Shown here: positions 45,013 through 57,900 of the stretch, piece after piece
Position numbering within the stretch: the first letter of the stretch is position 1
Layout of the letters: each line of letters begins with the position of its first letter
NCBI GenBank assembly: GCA_009760855.2
Contig: WPIO01000015.1
Location: 577,001 to 641,000, forward strand
DNA: 64,000 nucleotides
Direction of reading: 5' to 3'
Source: Cristatella mucedo
Taxonomy: Eukaryota; Bryozoa; Phylactolaemata; Cristatellidae
The notes under the pieces: model-generated
The model's database searches: none
What the model saw: the letters and a program-made list of their open reading frames with translations, nothing else
Told to the model about the DNA's origin: nothing
Made by a program: the position numbers and the translations under genes

Positions 45013-46125
45013 ACCTTATTCCTTTGGTCTATCGCTGCAGTAGTTCATTTCTTATTTCGCCTCGATAACTTTTTTGTTATGCATGTCATCAAACGCCCTT
45101 GACTTTTATATCCGGAAATTTTGAAGGAGTATAGCCAAACTTATCCAATGAAAATCAGAAAATTAGCACAAAAAGAAAAAACTCCTTTACACTCAACGTT
45201 ACACAGCGATTGCGACTTATCGTGTTCTTGTTCAACATTAAGTTGCTAATTAAATCTATTGGATAGTATGTGAGTATTATTGAAAACTTCCAGCAGCTCT
45301 GTTAGCAGAGCAAATACTCCTCTGCTGACATTTGATTTAGTAGCAAATACCTACGTTTCTCGGAAAAGGAACGGGCAGTCTTGTCGACAGGCTTTTATTG
45401 TATGCCCATCAGCGGACTGGTGAAGCAAGGAGAGGCATGCAGAAACCCTTGCCTCGAAACGGAAGGCTGCTGCTTTTCTTTCCGTCACCGGGCTGCATAA
45501 TAAGGCAGCAAGCAGAGTTTCCACCTCATCGACTAGAGCACTCCTTACCTTGGCTGGTCCAGCAGCCTAATCAGACAAACAGCACGGCTGATCGCCTGTC
45601 TGACATGCAGATGCCACGCAGGAGCTGAGCAAGGACTGAGCAGCAGCCGAGGCAAAAGTAAGCACCAGTGAGGCTCAGCTAAATGCGTGAACTAGAGCTG
45701 CCACCAAAGAAAGACACGACAGCGTACAGTGGTACGCGACATTTTGTTGCTACTCGTCCAAGATTTTCTGGAATTCACGGGAATGCTGCCGGAGTTAGGA
45801 TCGCACCGATTTTCTACGTGGACAGGATTTATATCCGATTTCACCCGCCCCGAATCCCAACGTCTGCGCTATTGAAGTCGAATCTAGCAGGTTTCATGAT
45901 GTGCCGATTCGGCCACCATAATATTACCGCAACCAAACGCAGTCAGAGGAAATGAAAAACTGGTAAGATCGTAGTATTGCATTCACCTGAATCAAACCTC
46001 AATCGAATATCTGTAGAAGCAGTCATCAAGACATCGCGGTAAGAAAATGAAAGAAACTTACTAATTCGAGAAAAGCATGAAGGTGGTTGTTCAAACTCAA
46101 TAAGCATGCAGTAGACCAATAAAGT
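45013..46125. other. Unassigned intergenic sequence
   Basis: Two short plus-strand reading frames (45398-45628, 45683-45955) have no recognised motif and are not called. Confidence 0.35.
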
Positions 46126-46129
46126 TCTT

Positions 46130-46442
46130 ACAAAAACAATAATAATAATTTTTGGAGTGCCCTCAAGTGCTCAATCTCTTTCCAGAAGCTAAACGGATGC
46201 AGCACTGCAATCATCGTCGAATTATTAGTGGTAACGCACATCATGTCAAGAAGCACAATATTCATAGAGGCAACATGCACACTGTCACCATGTAATTATA
46301 CGGTTAGTGGTAACGACTACCATTTCCGCATGAATAAGCACACTAAGGCCAATTCACAAGGACCTACCAAATTCTTCGAGAAAGTGGCGCGTCTTTATCT
46401 TCCCTTTAGCTGTCATCCGTTCATGGATGTCTGGACTTCCAT

Positions 46443-46508
<66 letters not shown>

Positions 46509-48030
46509 AGAAAGAGAATGAGAGAGACGAAGAGATATTTCTGGGCTTTGGGAAAAACGGAATAAAAGCACGATCTCCAATGGATTTGAGGCTGGTTCGT
46601 GGTATAATAAGTCGATTAGAGTAATTAAATTGGATTTTAATATGCCTAGCCTGGTGAGGGACCAGTTCTAATAGGTATAATGGAGCCAGAGTGTAGAGAG
46701 ACCTAAACGCGACTGACAAAATCTTTAATTTTATACTCCGCTTGGGTGGGAGCCAATGCAGCTGAGCGAGAAGCGATATCATGTGGCAGCTGAGACGCTC
46801 GTGACAAACAAGCCTAGCCGCAGAATTTTGCACCAAGTGATACGAGGATTGAAATTGATGAAACACCTCCAAGCAGTTAATTACAGTCGAGAGGGGATGA
46901 CACGAATAAATCTTTCAATTTGGATATAGTAGCCCTGTATAAGCTAGTCCCGCTTTTTAGCATTGATACTTTACTGAAAGTAAGCAGACTTGACATTGGA
47001 GCTGACGAGCTTGCCTAATGAAAGATCATTTTATTACAGGACACGTTGATTACTTGCAGATTCAGCAGTAGATATGCTGGAGGAGCCGATTCGGAGCTCT
47101 ATATTTTCCAATTTCTGAATCATATTTAGTTTGCCCGTAACAAATAAGTCGGCTTTGTCAGCATTCAATTTAGGAAGGTTTGCTGCCATCCATGTGAAAT
47201 TGTCACCAATGCAAGCAGTAAACGTGTCTAGATAATTCAACGTGCTGGAGGGCTGTAAGGAATTAGTGAAAGAGACAATTGAGTAATATCTACACAGAAG
47301 TGAAAGCCTAGATTGTCTTTTACGAAGCGGTCGGCAAGAGCTAGAGTATACACTGTAAAATGAAGCGGACCAAGCACAGAGCTCTGCGGTATTTATAATA
47401 GTAATATCTTTGTATATCACCCTCAGGGAACTTAATTACTTTCCAGGCATTTTAGATTTACCCCATATTCAGTGGTTCTTCGGATGATCTTTGTCCGTTC
47501 ACATCAATACTCTGGAGTCTCTCACAGAGATAGGGCCTGAACCATTAGGGTGCAGTGCCAGTAATTCACGGGGGAGAAGAGAGGCGCTCGAGAAGGACTT
47601 GGTTGTCAATAGCACCAAAGGCTGCCGAAAGGTCTAGCAAAACAATCAGCGAGATTTTACTTAAGTCTGCATTCCTGATAAGGTCGTTATACACCCAAGC
47701 AGATCTTGCTTGCTAGGTTTGAAGTTGCAATGTAAGCGTTCAGCTGATCTGCTGCAATTCGTTCCAGAGTCTGTGATATTAACGGTAGAATGGAGACTGG
47801 GCGCAAGTTGCTCATGTTCTCCAGATCTAGTGTTGCTTTTGTAATTAGAGGCCTAACTGCAGCCTTCGTGAAAGAAGCGGGTACCATGCTGAGACAAAGT
47901 ATATATTTATCATGCCAGGTTACACGTCAGCACCAGATCAGTGCATCTAAGAAGTAGAAAATTAAAAAGGGGGTCTAGAGGACTAGCAGTCTTATTTAAT
48001 TGGGAGATGAACTGCAGGATGAGGTTAGTC
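46130..48030 (-). mobile_element. LINE family A, minus strand, with GA tract and second tail inserted
   Basis: Tail at 46140-46230, RT C-terminus interrupted by (GA)n at 46446-46525 (flanking frame reads LVQNSAARLVCHERLSC on the minus strand), RT middle to 47390, a second family A tail at 47393-47460, then RT N-terminal sequence to about 48030. Confidence 0.65.
46446..46525. repeat. (GA)n microsatellite inside a LINE
   Basis: About 75 bp GA. Confidence 0.95.
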
Positions 48031-48039
48031 AGTTCACTT

Positions 48040-49140
48040 TCGGGGATATTATACATTGAGTTTTATTTATACGGAATGATGGGAGAGGCGCCCCTGTGGG
48101 GTTGTCATTCGACATAAAGGGCATGCGATACCGGCGGCTGCAACACTGTATCGGAAAATTCCGAAAGGGCATAGCCATCAGGCACTGAGTGGTAGTTATC
48201 GACAGGAGTGACACCACTCTGCGTGCAGACACTTAGGTTGCAGCAGCCACAAATTCACCAACACCGTTAACGGAGATACAAAAACGGCCTCTTTCTTTCT
48301 CCATTCCACTGTCGGCCACAGATAAGGTTGCAATCACCTTCAGGCAACGACAGTCCAGCTCTAAACTTTCAGGTAAAATCATAGCCCAAGCTATGTACCC
48401 AGTTTTTGAAATTCACCGGACTCCGCTTTCACCATGGTCCGCACCTATGTAGCAGTGGTCACCTAATCGCAATCTATGTGAGGATGCTTCCTCTAGGTTT
48501 TAAATAATAAGTTCATTCTTTTCAAAATCATTAATTCACTTCTATTTGTAGTTATCACTGCTCTCAGCGTTATTTTATTAGCCGCATGCTTTATTTCAGG
48601 CTTCACTGCAGCTAGGTTCTTCAGAATCGACCAGCCGTTGCTTCAGCCAATTACTTCAGCCAATATCCTACGTTCACCGACATTATGTTCACGTTTATAG
48701 TTCTCTCAAGACTCAGCATATGAATACCTGAGTCGAGCAATTACTCCATTTTATTTTTGCGACAATGAGATCGGTAGTGAGATAATATTTTTTATAAAAA
48801 CTTTCCAGAAGAATCACGAAGTCATTCATAAATCTTAGTAATTATTCCACACTTCTGATGCAAGATGTTACAAAAATGCCTTGCAGGTCCGCAGGTAAGT
48901 TTTTCTCACGAACTCATGATACGTCATTGATGCTTGAACTCTAAGCCGCGTGACTTACTATTGAAACTAGTGTTGGGAAAGCATGGCAGGCTTGCATACA
49001 TAGGATGTCGTCGAAGGACCTCCACTTCACGCAGGCATGAAGACAGCAGCCAAAAACTGTAGTAATCAATAAATTAAACTAAAGGTAGGCCAATTTAGCA
49101 GCCTTACTTGTGCATCAGTAGACGAACATTTGCTGTTATT
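48040..49140. other. Unassigned intergenic sequence
   Basis: No recognised gene or element. Confidence 0.35.
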
Positions 49141-49144
49141 GACT

Positions 49145-49215
49145 CACCTGCAGTGGAAAATCACCTGCGGCAGGACAGGAACCTGCCACTTGGGTCGTAC
49201 AAAATGAGCACCAAA
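49145..49215 (-). mobile_element. SINE1 head fragment, minus strand
   Basis: GTGGCAGGTTCCTGTCCTGC on the minus strand is a B-box-like tRNA arm. Confidence 0.4.
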
Positions 49216-49229
49216 ACGACTGCAGACTA

Positions 49230-50015
49230 ACTTTGAAAAGTTTCGTTTCGAAGAGTACTTCTGGAGCTTGCCATTACGTCCGATCCCTATCTAAAATAAG
49301 AAGCTTTATTTCATGATACCTTGCAAAACATCTAACTCGCTAGTTAGTTCTGTCTCAGCTTGATTATTGTAATTTCCTTTTAGCTGGGCTATCAAAAAAT
49401 GCAACTAGGCCACTGCAAATAGCTAGTAATACGGCTGCTAGACTAGTTTTCAAGACCAAGAGGTCTGATCATGCGTCTCCTTTGCTAAAAGAGTTAGGGT
49501 GGCTGCCGGTTGATCAACAGATACAGAGCAAAGAGAACAAAGTTCTTACGTTGACCTGCAAAGCCCGCCAAGCTTGGCTTGGCTCCTCGATGCCTAGTTG
49601 AACGATGCGCCAGTTTCAGCCTCCTCGTGCCCTGAGGTCCTGTATGGACAATAAATTAGCTGTTCCATTCCTCCACTTATAGATCGTTGGCGACTGAAGC
49701 TTTATCTCTGCAGGTCCTAGACTGTGGAACTTGCTTACAAAATGCTTACGCAACGACAACTACTCTCCTACTGCCGACTATGGCTCATCCTTTTCAGCGA
49801 TCTAGAGCTGCTACTTCTACGCTGCTCACTACCTCAACTGCTCTACTGACTCTGCTACGCTTCCCACTTTCTCTTTGTGGCGAGAGATGAAGTCTGTTGG
49901 CTACCTATGCGTACCAAAAGGCACTTAGACTGTGAATGTTCTATACAAAACTCTCCCGCATAACAGAGGCATGGTCTTCGTGGCTTTGTAGTGTTAAAGA
50001 CGGAGATAAATTGCG
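49230..50015 (+). mobile_element. LINE family B RT C-terminus and 3' end
   Basis: TTGATTATTGTAATTTCCTT, GGTGGCTGCCGGTTGATC and the CTCTCCCGCATAACA to GTGTTAAAGACGGAG end; several frameshifts. Confidence 0.8.
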
Positions 50016-50031
50016 TGACTTTAAATTTTTC

Positions 50032-50078
50032 GATAGATTTGTGATGTCCTAACTAGACTTCTCAGCTTGCTATATATA

Positions 50079-50142
<64 letters not shown>

Positions 50143-50159
50143 GATAGATAGATAGATTA

Positions 50160-50258
<99 letters not shown>

Positions 50259-50275
50259 TAGATAGATAGATAGAC

Positions 50276-50310
<35 letters not shown>

Positions 50311-50359
50311 CAGATAGGTAGCAAGCTGAGAAGTCTAGTTGGGACATCACAAATTTATC
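50032..50359. repeat. Inverted repeat enclosing (TA)n and (GATA)n
   Basis: Arms 50032-50071 and 50320-50359 match in inverse orientation at 38 of 40 bases. The loop is TA repeat (to about 50135) and GATA/GACA repeat (to about 50318). The arms carry a piece of LINE family A RT (FVMSQLDF on the minus strand). Confidence 0.9.
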
Positions 50360-50389
50360 AATCAGTGTGGCTTTTGTATCCTTATTTAA

Positions 50390-50435
50390 TAATAACAATA
50401 ATTGTACACATTTGTATATCGTCCTCAGAGGACTG

Positions 50436-50466
<31 letters not shown>

Positions 50467-51335
50467 AGGCAATTTTCAGATGCTGCTTATAAAGCATCAC
50501 CAAACGTTTAGTGGTAACCTCCGCCAGCAGCAGGTACGAGCAGGCAAGCAGGTACGTGCATAAGAAGGACGAATCACAAAGACTCACCAAATGCTCTAAT
50601 AAAAAGGTGCGCTTTAAGCATTATTTTAATTTTCGTCATGTCAGGGTACTTTGTGACGTGCGTTGCTGGTGAGTTCCAGGCTTTGGAAATCACTACCGAT
50701 GCACGTCACAAAAATGTTGTATCACATCAAAGCCATTCCAATAATCGGTCGGCAATAGTACCTAGCTATAAATAGGCAGAGTTTAAGTTGATGGCTTCCT
50801 CGAGGAATCTGCATTCTAACGCAAACAGATATAGGTAGTTTGGTGTGCATCTATTACGTGCCGTTATGAAATCAGCTTGTTTTGTATAAAATAGCCTAGA
50901 AGAGCCATTACAGTAAGCGATGTTTCTCGCGAACTCTTCCGTTACTAAGGCGTTGGTTGGTGGCGAAATATGGAAAGAAACAAGTTATTGTATGAACATC
51001 TGAGATGCCTGGGAGCCGGCGCTCGAGACGCGAAACGTGGGAAGAGGCGTTAGCAAAGCTTAGTGCGACCTGATAAAATGACTTGGCGTTACGTTGCATT
51101 GGAGACGGGACGGATTATTTATAAATAGTTTAACCTGTGCAAGATCAAATGAAGGAACCCTAAAATGAGCCAAAACACCTTCAAGTCAATCCTGCGATGA
51201 ATGAGGAGCAAGTGCTGCAAGCCGGGTAACGTGGCAGTTGCGACTTTCACAGCAGCAAAGCCTTGCTGCGTAGTTTGAGCCCTCTTCAAGCTTTCAAGTA
51301 AATCTTTCTGTGAAAGCACAAGTGCCTGTAGTAAA
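50390..51335 (-). mobile_element. LINE family A, minus strand, with (CT)n in its tail hairpin
   Basis: (AAT)-type end, CGTCCTCAGAGGACTGAATC, then (CT)n (50440-50466) where the hairpin loop is expected, TAGGCAATTTTCAG, and decayed antisense 3' UTR/RT. Confidence 0.6.
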
Positions 51336-51339
51336 AAAT

Positions 51340-52300
51340 TTACAGAAGTGCAGACATAGACGAGACTGGAATTCCTTTTGAAAAGGATTTTGTGGATACG
51401 GAATAAAAATGTGCACAGTTAAACAAAACATAGATCACCTGGGGCTGCACTTTTTTTACCCACATAAATCATTTCAAAATATCCATAGCTAATGCAGCAC
51501 CCACGGCATTCATTCCGACTTTGCTGGCAGACGACCGCCTGAGCATTTCCTATTTGGCCGACATGTTTATGATTGTTCGAGTTCTTTTGGTGGCTTTTAG
51601 AGTTGCCCTCAATAGAGATGCCCTAAAATAAGATCTGCAAGCTTTCACGGGCTCGTTTCTCGTTTAAGAACGAAACCAGCGTTGAAAAAGAACATGTTTT
51701 AAAACACCTTCAAGCCAAGTCAGTTCTGCATGCACCTTGGAAACTGCACTCAATGGTTACGCTGCTTATGATATCAAATGTACTAAAAATCCTAGAATCC
51801 GGAGGAATAAGTATATAGAAATTGGTGAATCCTTAATTCTCATCTTGCTTTTATGTTCTCGCCGTGAATGAATTTTGGTGCAGATATGCCCGCATTGTGA
51901 AGAGGCGGATAACAGTATATGTAAGTGCAGAAGTTAGCATCGCCGCGGCACTTTCTAAAAATTCAATCTACCTGGCAAAAAGTAGTGACTATAAATTTTC
52001 ATCATGAAAACGGATAGCATTGAATAGCCGTATTATGACGAGATTATCTAATATACTCTGCATAGCTAATTTTTAGATATAACATAGCACGCAAGTAAAA
52101 GCCTAATCTTCGAATAATAATGCACGAATTTGTAATGCAGATGCTAAAGTCGTTTCTCCAGAACAATTTCTGAGTTTTCTCATGAATGATTGTTAAGCGC
52201 CACAATGAAGAGTCGGTCTTAATGAAAGCATCATGTAAATTACCTTGTTCCGTAACTCTACACCACCATAAGCAATAAGTAGGTGCTAAACTAAAGAATT
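51340..52300. other. Unassigned intergenic sequence
   Basis: No recognised gene or element. Confidence 0.35.
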
Positions 52301-52304
52301 TAAA

Positions 52305-53125
52305 TAGTAATAATAATAATGCACTTCTTAAAACTCCCTCAGAGATCTAAATCTCTTCATAGGTGCTTTGAATTTGCTGCAAAGTGAAACGTGATTAAAT
52401 GGCGAGTAATATTATGCTTGATAAACAACATAAATAACATGCTTAGGGGTGACATGCACAAGGTCAACATGCAAGTGTGGTTAGTGTCAGGATACACAGT
52501 GCGAGCACACAAAAGCACATAAAGGACGAATGACAGGGACCCATTAAATACTGTTATAAATAGGTGTTTTCAAGTTCTTTTTAAATGTGATCAAGTCAGG
52601 GGATGCTGTGACGCAAGTCGGGAGTTAGTTCCCGGCTTTGTGAGTATGCGAACTAAATGCACGGTCTCCAAAGGATTTGAGGTTTTTGCGAGGTATTGGT
52701 AAACCACCCGCTTTTCGAAATCAACCAGTCTATCAATACCTCGTACAAACCTCAAATCCTTTGAAGACTGTGCATTTAGTTCTTATGCTCCCAAAGAACG
52801 GAACTTCCTTCCGACTTGCCTCAGAACATCCCCTGACTTGGCCACATTTAAAAAGAACTTAAAAACACACCTATTTAGGACAGCATTTAGTGGGTCCCTG
52901 TGATTCGTCCTTAATGTGTTTATGCGTGCTGACACTGTGCATGCTGCCACCTACCACATCTGCATGCTGACCCTGTGCAAGTCACCTCTTAGCATGTTTT
53001 TCATGTTGTTTATCAAGCTTGATATTACTCACCATTTAATCACGTATCCATTTGCAGCAAATGTAAAGCGCCTAGAAAGAGATTGAGTTCTCTGAGGGTG
53101 CTTTATCAAGTGCATTACTATTACG
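52305..53125. mobile_element. LINE family A fold-back (head-to-head inverted pair)
   Basis: Left arm (52305-52699, minus) and right arm (52734-53125, plus) contain the same RT C-terminus, 3' UTR and hairpin tail, and face outward with (AAT)n/(ATT)n ends; spacer about 35 nt. Arms look roughly 85% identical by eye. Confidence 0.8.
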
Positions 53126-54309
53126 ACTAGCTGTTGAACAGGTTTCGTTGGTGAAACCTTTTAACGACAAGTACTTATCAAATTGGACACCTAAATTCCA
53201 AGTTCGTGATGACGTCTGCACTACGGAACCATCAATTTGATGACCCTGGTCTCAGAGATCAGCCGCATTCTTAGGTTTTGATATGAGATTGCGTTCGGCT
53301 TTATCATCCCATAGCTTAAGAAAATTGGCTGCCATTCAGGATTGAATTGCTTCAAGGCAAGACGTTCAGTTTATCAACCACTATAGCTGATACAAAAAGT
53401 TAAAATAGCAAGTACGGCGTGGCAATCGTAATCACAGTAGTGGCAGCCGATTCCATAGGCTCGTATACATTTTCAGGGACTTTTGCCTATAAGGAAAACA
53501 GCAAAACGGACACATTTAGAACTCCAAAGATGCCTAGTTGCTGATGAGATGCAAGCGTCGTATGGTACAGACTGAACGCAATTAAAAGCGAGCTATTTAA
53601 ATCTTACAACAGTCGAATATGCCAGATCTAATGAAAACTTCGCTGCCAATCCTAGTAATGATGCACGATTGTGCAGCCCTCATTTCTTCCCACCTACCTA
53701 ACCTGGTCTAAGGCGTCACTTGAAACGTCCGCACACGATGCTCGCAAGCGAGTCTTCTCATAAAAATTGAGCTGGCTTCTCTAGGACATCGCATCCAGTT
53801 TAATGCTTGCTGAAGTTTTCGGAGAAAGTTTCGTGACGTACTTTAAATTTCAGTGGCAAAGAAATTTGGAGAGGGGGACCTGAAAAATAAATTTAGTGAG
53901 ATCCCGGGTCCGGCTCTTTAGCACGACCTTTGGGAAACTGTTGCTATACTTATTAGACTACCTGCCGCTTGATGGGTATGAACATCATAATTTACCGCGA
54001 ATTTGATTGACACTGGAGAGCTTACCTCTTAGGAAATTTGCGCGGGCATGCATATAAACGAATCGGCATCATAGGGCTTTGTGCTTACGACTTCGTAGCC
54101 AGTACGGCATCGAAGTGCAAGATCGGCTACCGAAGATACTATTCTAGTGTTCAATTGGCCTGATCGAAGCTGTATACTCCCTGGGATCTGCTGATGTCGA
54201 GGGTAAGACGCATATCTCTTACAACTGTGTCTTTGCCCAATTAATGAGCTCTTTGAAAACATTTGCACTGGCTTATCGGCGTGCATCGGATTTCACTTCA
54301 CCGAAGACA

Positions 54310-54510
54310 CTCTTTTCGGCACGATATAAACCCTTCAAACCACATCCCCCTAGCCATGTTATTCTTATTGCTTATTGAGCATGCTACCACTAACCATTCG
54401 ATCGTGCTTCAAATTTCCTTTGCAGCAAATGGTAAAGCGCCTAGAAAGAGATTGACATTTATGAGGGCGCTTTATTAAATGTATTGTTATTATTATTTTT
54501 ATTATTATTT
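54310..54510 (+). mobile_element. LINE family A 3' end (3' flank of gene B), internally deleted
   Basis: Same insertion as at 11780-12870, with about 0.9 kb missing. Ends in the family hairpin and (ATT)n; AATAAA on the minus strand at 54497-54502. Confidence 0.75.
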
Positions 54511-54857
54511 ACTCAGTCGGTGATAGTTTGGCTGCTAGTTAAGAAAAAGCCTGTGACCTGATACCTTCCAAGAGCAGAGCTTCATTTGACGTCATGTAAT
54601 CCCAGAGCCATACGCAAGGCGAGAGTCGGGGTTAGCATGCTTATATGCGACACTGCTGCATGCAGCTACTGGAAAAAAGCACAGCATGTCGATTGCTTCA
54701 CAAATTGTGCCTTTATATCAATGACTCGCTGCTATACACTAAGTACACGAAAAGTCTCTTCTACAGTGCCACAAAATTGTTTATTGCTGCCATTATTTTA
54801 AATCCTGTCAAATTAGTATCACATGCTGCTAGTTTCCAGCCGTGTGCCAGCTGAAAG

Positions 54858-54974
54858 TCACTCGTGTCGCCTTGAACTGTAGTATAGCGTCCGATTGCCG
54901 ATCGGTTGTGTAGGTCGGTAGTTCTGTGTAATGTAGTCACCATGGATACTGATGACGCGCCGGAGAGACCGGAT
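54858..54974 (-). CDS. Gene B exon 7 equivalent: C-terminus and stop
   Basis: Acceptor CTGTTTAG after a 99 nt intron; 38 codons and [12 protein letters not shown] then [12 protein letters not shown], ending RRHE. Confidence 0.94.
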   Translation of the reverse strand: MRSLRRVISIHGDYITQNYRPTQPIGNRTLYYSSRRHE

Positions 54975-57900
54975 CTAAACAGAAAATGCGATATATTAAC
55001 GTAAACGGGATTTTTTATTGATGACCCAAGAACCAGAGACGTGCTGACGAGAATCCGTGCGTTATCAACTGACCTGCTTCTCAGAGACGCCTACCGGGCG
55101 CTTGAAAACTGTCCAGAGTACGATCTCAGTGCAAGGTGGGTAAGTTAAACTTCCGTTGTAGCGGAAGAAGCCTGAGCGAATCGCTTTTCGAATGAGTGAC
55201 CCAAAATACAGTCTATGCAGTCGTTTTGATGGAGTCGAACTCTCTGTAAAAGGAGGATGGAACCTTATAAAACACGGCCTTGGCATGATATTTGCTTACT
55301 TTTGCATTTAACTCATTTGTGACAAGCTGTGACGCATCAGTTCTGAGATTTAGTTCTCTTAGAGAATTATGCAAATGAACTATTATTATTAGTATCGTTA
55401 GTGTAAAATCCTAGAAAGGTTAAATAAGTCCATCTATAATCAGTAACGAGCTCGTAAAGGCACTGACAGGCCAATTTGATATCAGAAACGGCTCGTTTAC
55501 TGTGAGCCATATTAGCAGACCCGTAGCCACAAATTCCTTCCGTGTGATTAAAACCAAGACGTTGAGAGGGCGTGAATTGAAGCAGCCTGACATTTTACGT
55601 CACCGTGGTAAAGCCAGAAGGTCGGCAGATTCTGTAGCTCCGTACATACAGTTGCAGGCGACTGTCAGTAGCCATCTCCCAAAGTGCGTCCTCGCCGGCA
55701 GTAGGTTATACAAGATTACCAGCTGCAAGACTCAAACCTACGGCTTGAATGATGAAGAGCGATAATTGCTAGCAGTGCACTCTTTTCCTGTCCTGAAGAC
55801 TTATCAATCCGGCAGGAAGTGGGCTGTCATCCCTAGGTGCTCAATTCATTTGAATAGCTGTGTTTGGGTACGAGCATTCTTAAGGACGCAGTCTCTATAT
55901 TATAACTACACCTTGATAAAGAAGTAGTCGTTATTATTCACTAGCAGCTCAAAGAATTCGCAAAAACTGACTATATAAATTATTGGTCTCAACTTTGCAG
56001 CGTTTTCTTGAAGCAATTCACGATGTGCGTTTCCAGCCGATTTAAAAGGTATTGCTTATGGGGCCATAGTCGGCTTTGCCGGCTTAGAGGAAACCGGGCT
56101 CACTATGAGAACAAAGTTCCTTATTAAGATCCCCACAAAACTAGCAACTGCACATAGCAATGCAGGTCAAGCCTAGTTACGAAGTTGAGCGTGGTTTTAC
56201 AAGTAAATATTTTGAATATTCTTTAGTGTGACTGTTTCAGACACTCTGCAGCATGGACTCAGACAGCGATTCGGAACTGGAGTTCTAAAAAGATTCCTTC
56301 CGGCACGTCTCCATTACTTTCCTCCAAGTATTGTAACCCGAAGATCTAGTTAAGGAGACTGAATTCAGATGTTGAAAGCAGGACAGGTTAGCCTGCTTTC
56401 AATACGTCAGTAAAGACGCAATGATTCTCTATAACAAAACAGATGATGCATGTAATGTAATGTATCTCCGTCTGTAATTTCGCAAAGCCACCAAGACCAT
56501 ATGGGTGTTACGCAGGAGAGCTTTGCATACCGCACTCACAGCATAAGCGGCTTTCGATAAGCATTTGGGAGCCAGCAGACATCATATCACGCAGCAAAGA
56601 GAAATTGAGAAGCCTAGCAGAGACAGGAGAACCGTTGAGGAAGTGAGTAGCATGGAAGAAACTGTTTAGGCCGGCTGGAAAGGATGTGCCATAGTGGGCA
56701 GCAGGAGCCATTACTCGAAAACTCATTTGACTTATCCGCGCCCACCGAAGACACAATATTCCTGCCCTCACATCCACAGCACGGAAAATGATAGTAGCTC
56801 TTCCACAGAAATAGATTAAACGTTGAGGCGAAGACGAACCGCACAAAATGAGAAAACGAGAGCTAGTCTCTCTAATCCTGATATACACTTCCTTCCACTA
56901 GTTTCTGCATTCGCTGCGAAGAGGTTACATAAGCTTCGAGTGAGCCAAGGTGGCATTGCAGCTTGACGGCGTTGCTCCGAGTGTATTACCACTAACCTTT
57001 AAAGGTTAGCCCCCATCTACCTACACCGTATAGATCCGGTGTGCGTCATCAAAAAGGAAGTTTACATTTTCTTTTTGAAAATCGCTGATCAACTCCTTAC
57101 TTTCTTCACTCCGACAGCTAAATAAGGCATTCTCTAATGGCGGACGTATATGCATACATTCCAACTGATTCTCAAATTTCAGATCTGAGGTTAAAGAGCA
57201 GCTAAGTGGTACAATATTCATAGAGTGACCGGCTCGCTTTTAGTAACCTTCTGGATGAAGAGGCTTAGTCGAGCGATTGAGACGGTACAGTATTCTCCTC
57301 AGGCCAGATATTTGCGATATTGTTTTGACACAGTGAGTGAAACCTAGAAAACGCTGCTTGAACTGACATCAAGTGCACGCACGACGCTCGAAAAAAAATA
57401 TAAAAAATATATAATTTATTTATATAGCGCCCCAAGAGAACCTAATCTCTATTCAGGCGCTTCACATATGCCTCTGGGCTCGAGCCCACGACCTCAGCCA
57501 GACCTTGCCTAGTGATGAGGCATCGTAATTATTGGTGAAAATCCTCATATTGACGCCGATTTTCGAAGCACTGTAAAACCTACATTGACACTTCATGACA
57601 GAGCTCGATGAACAAGATGACAAAATCAGAATCTTTGGATTTCAGAAGACTTCTTTCTGGTCAGTGGCAGGCAGCACGTGACTTAGAAACAGTAAGTAAG
57701 GCAATAAATCATGCTTACTCACAGATGCTGTACCTCTGATTGAGAAATTACCACATGATGTACCCACAGTATGTCTTACCTGCAGGTGCTTTATCTTCAA
57801 GTGCTCTTATTCCTTCCGCGATTGGCTCAAAGTCCAAGTTTGCTCTTCTACTAACCTATGGACAAAGAGATAGATTTACAATGTCGTCCACATTGGCTGC

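Noticed and set aside
45398-45955. Two plus-strand frames of 76 and 90 codons
   Set aside because: No recognisable motif, splice context or second copy; length expected by chance.
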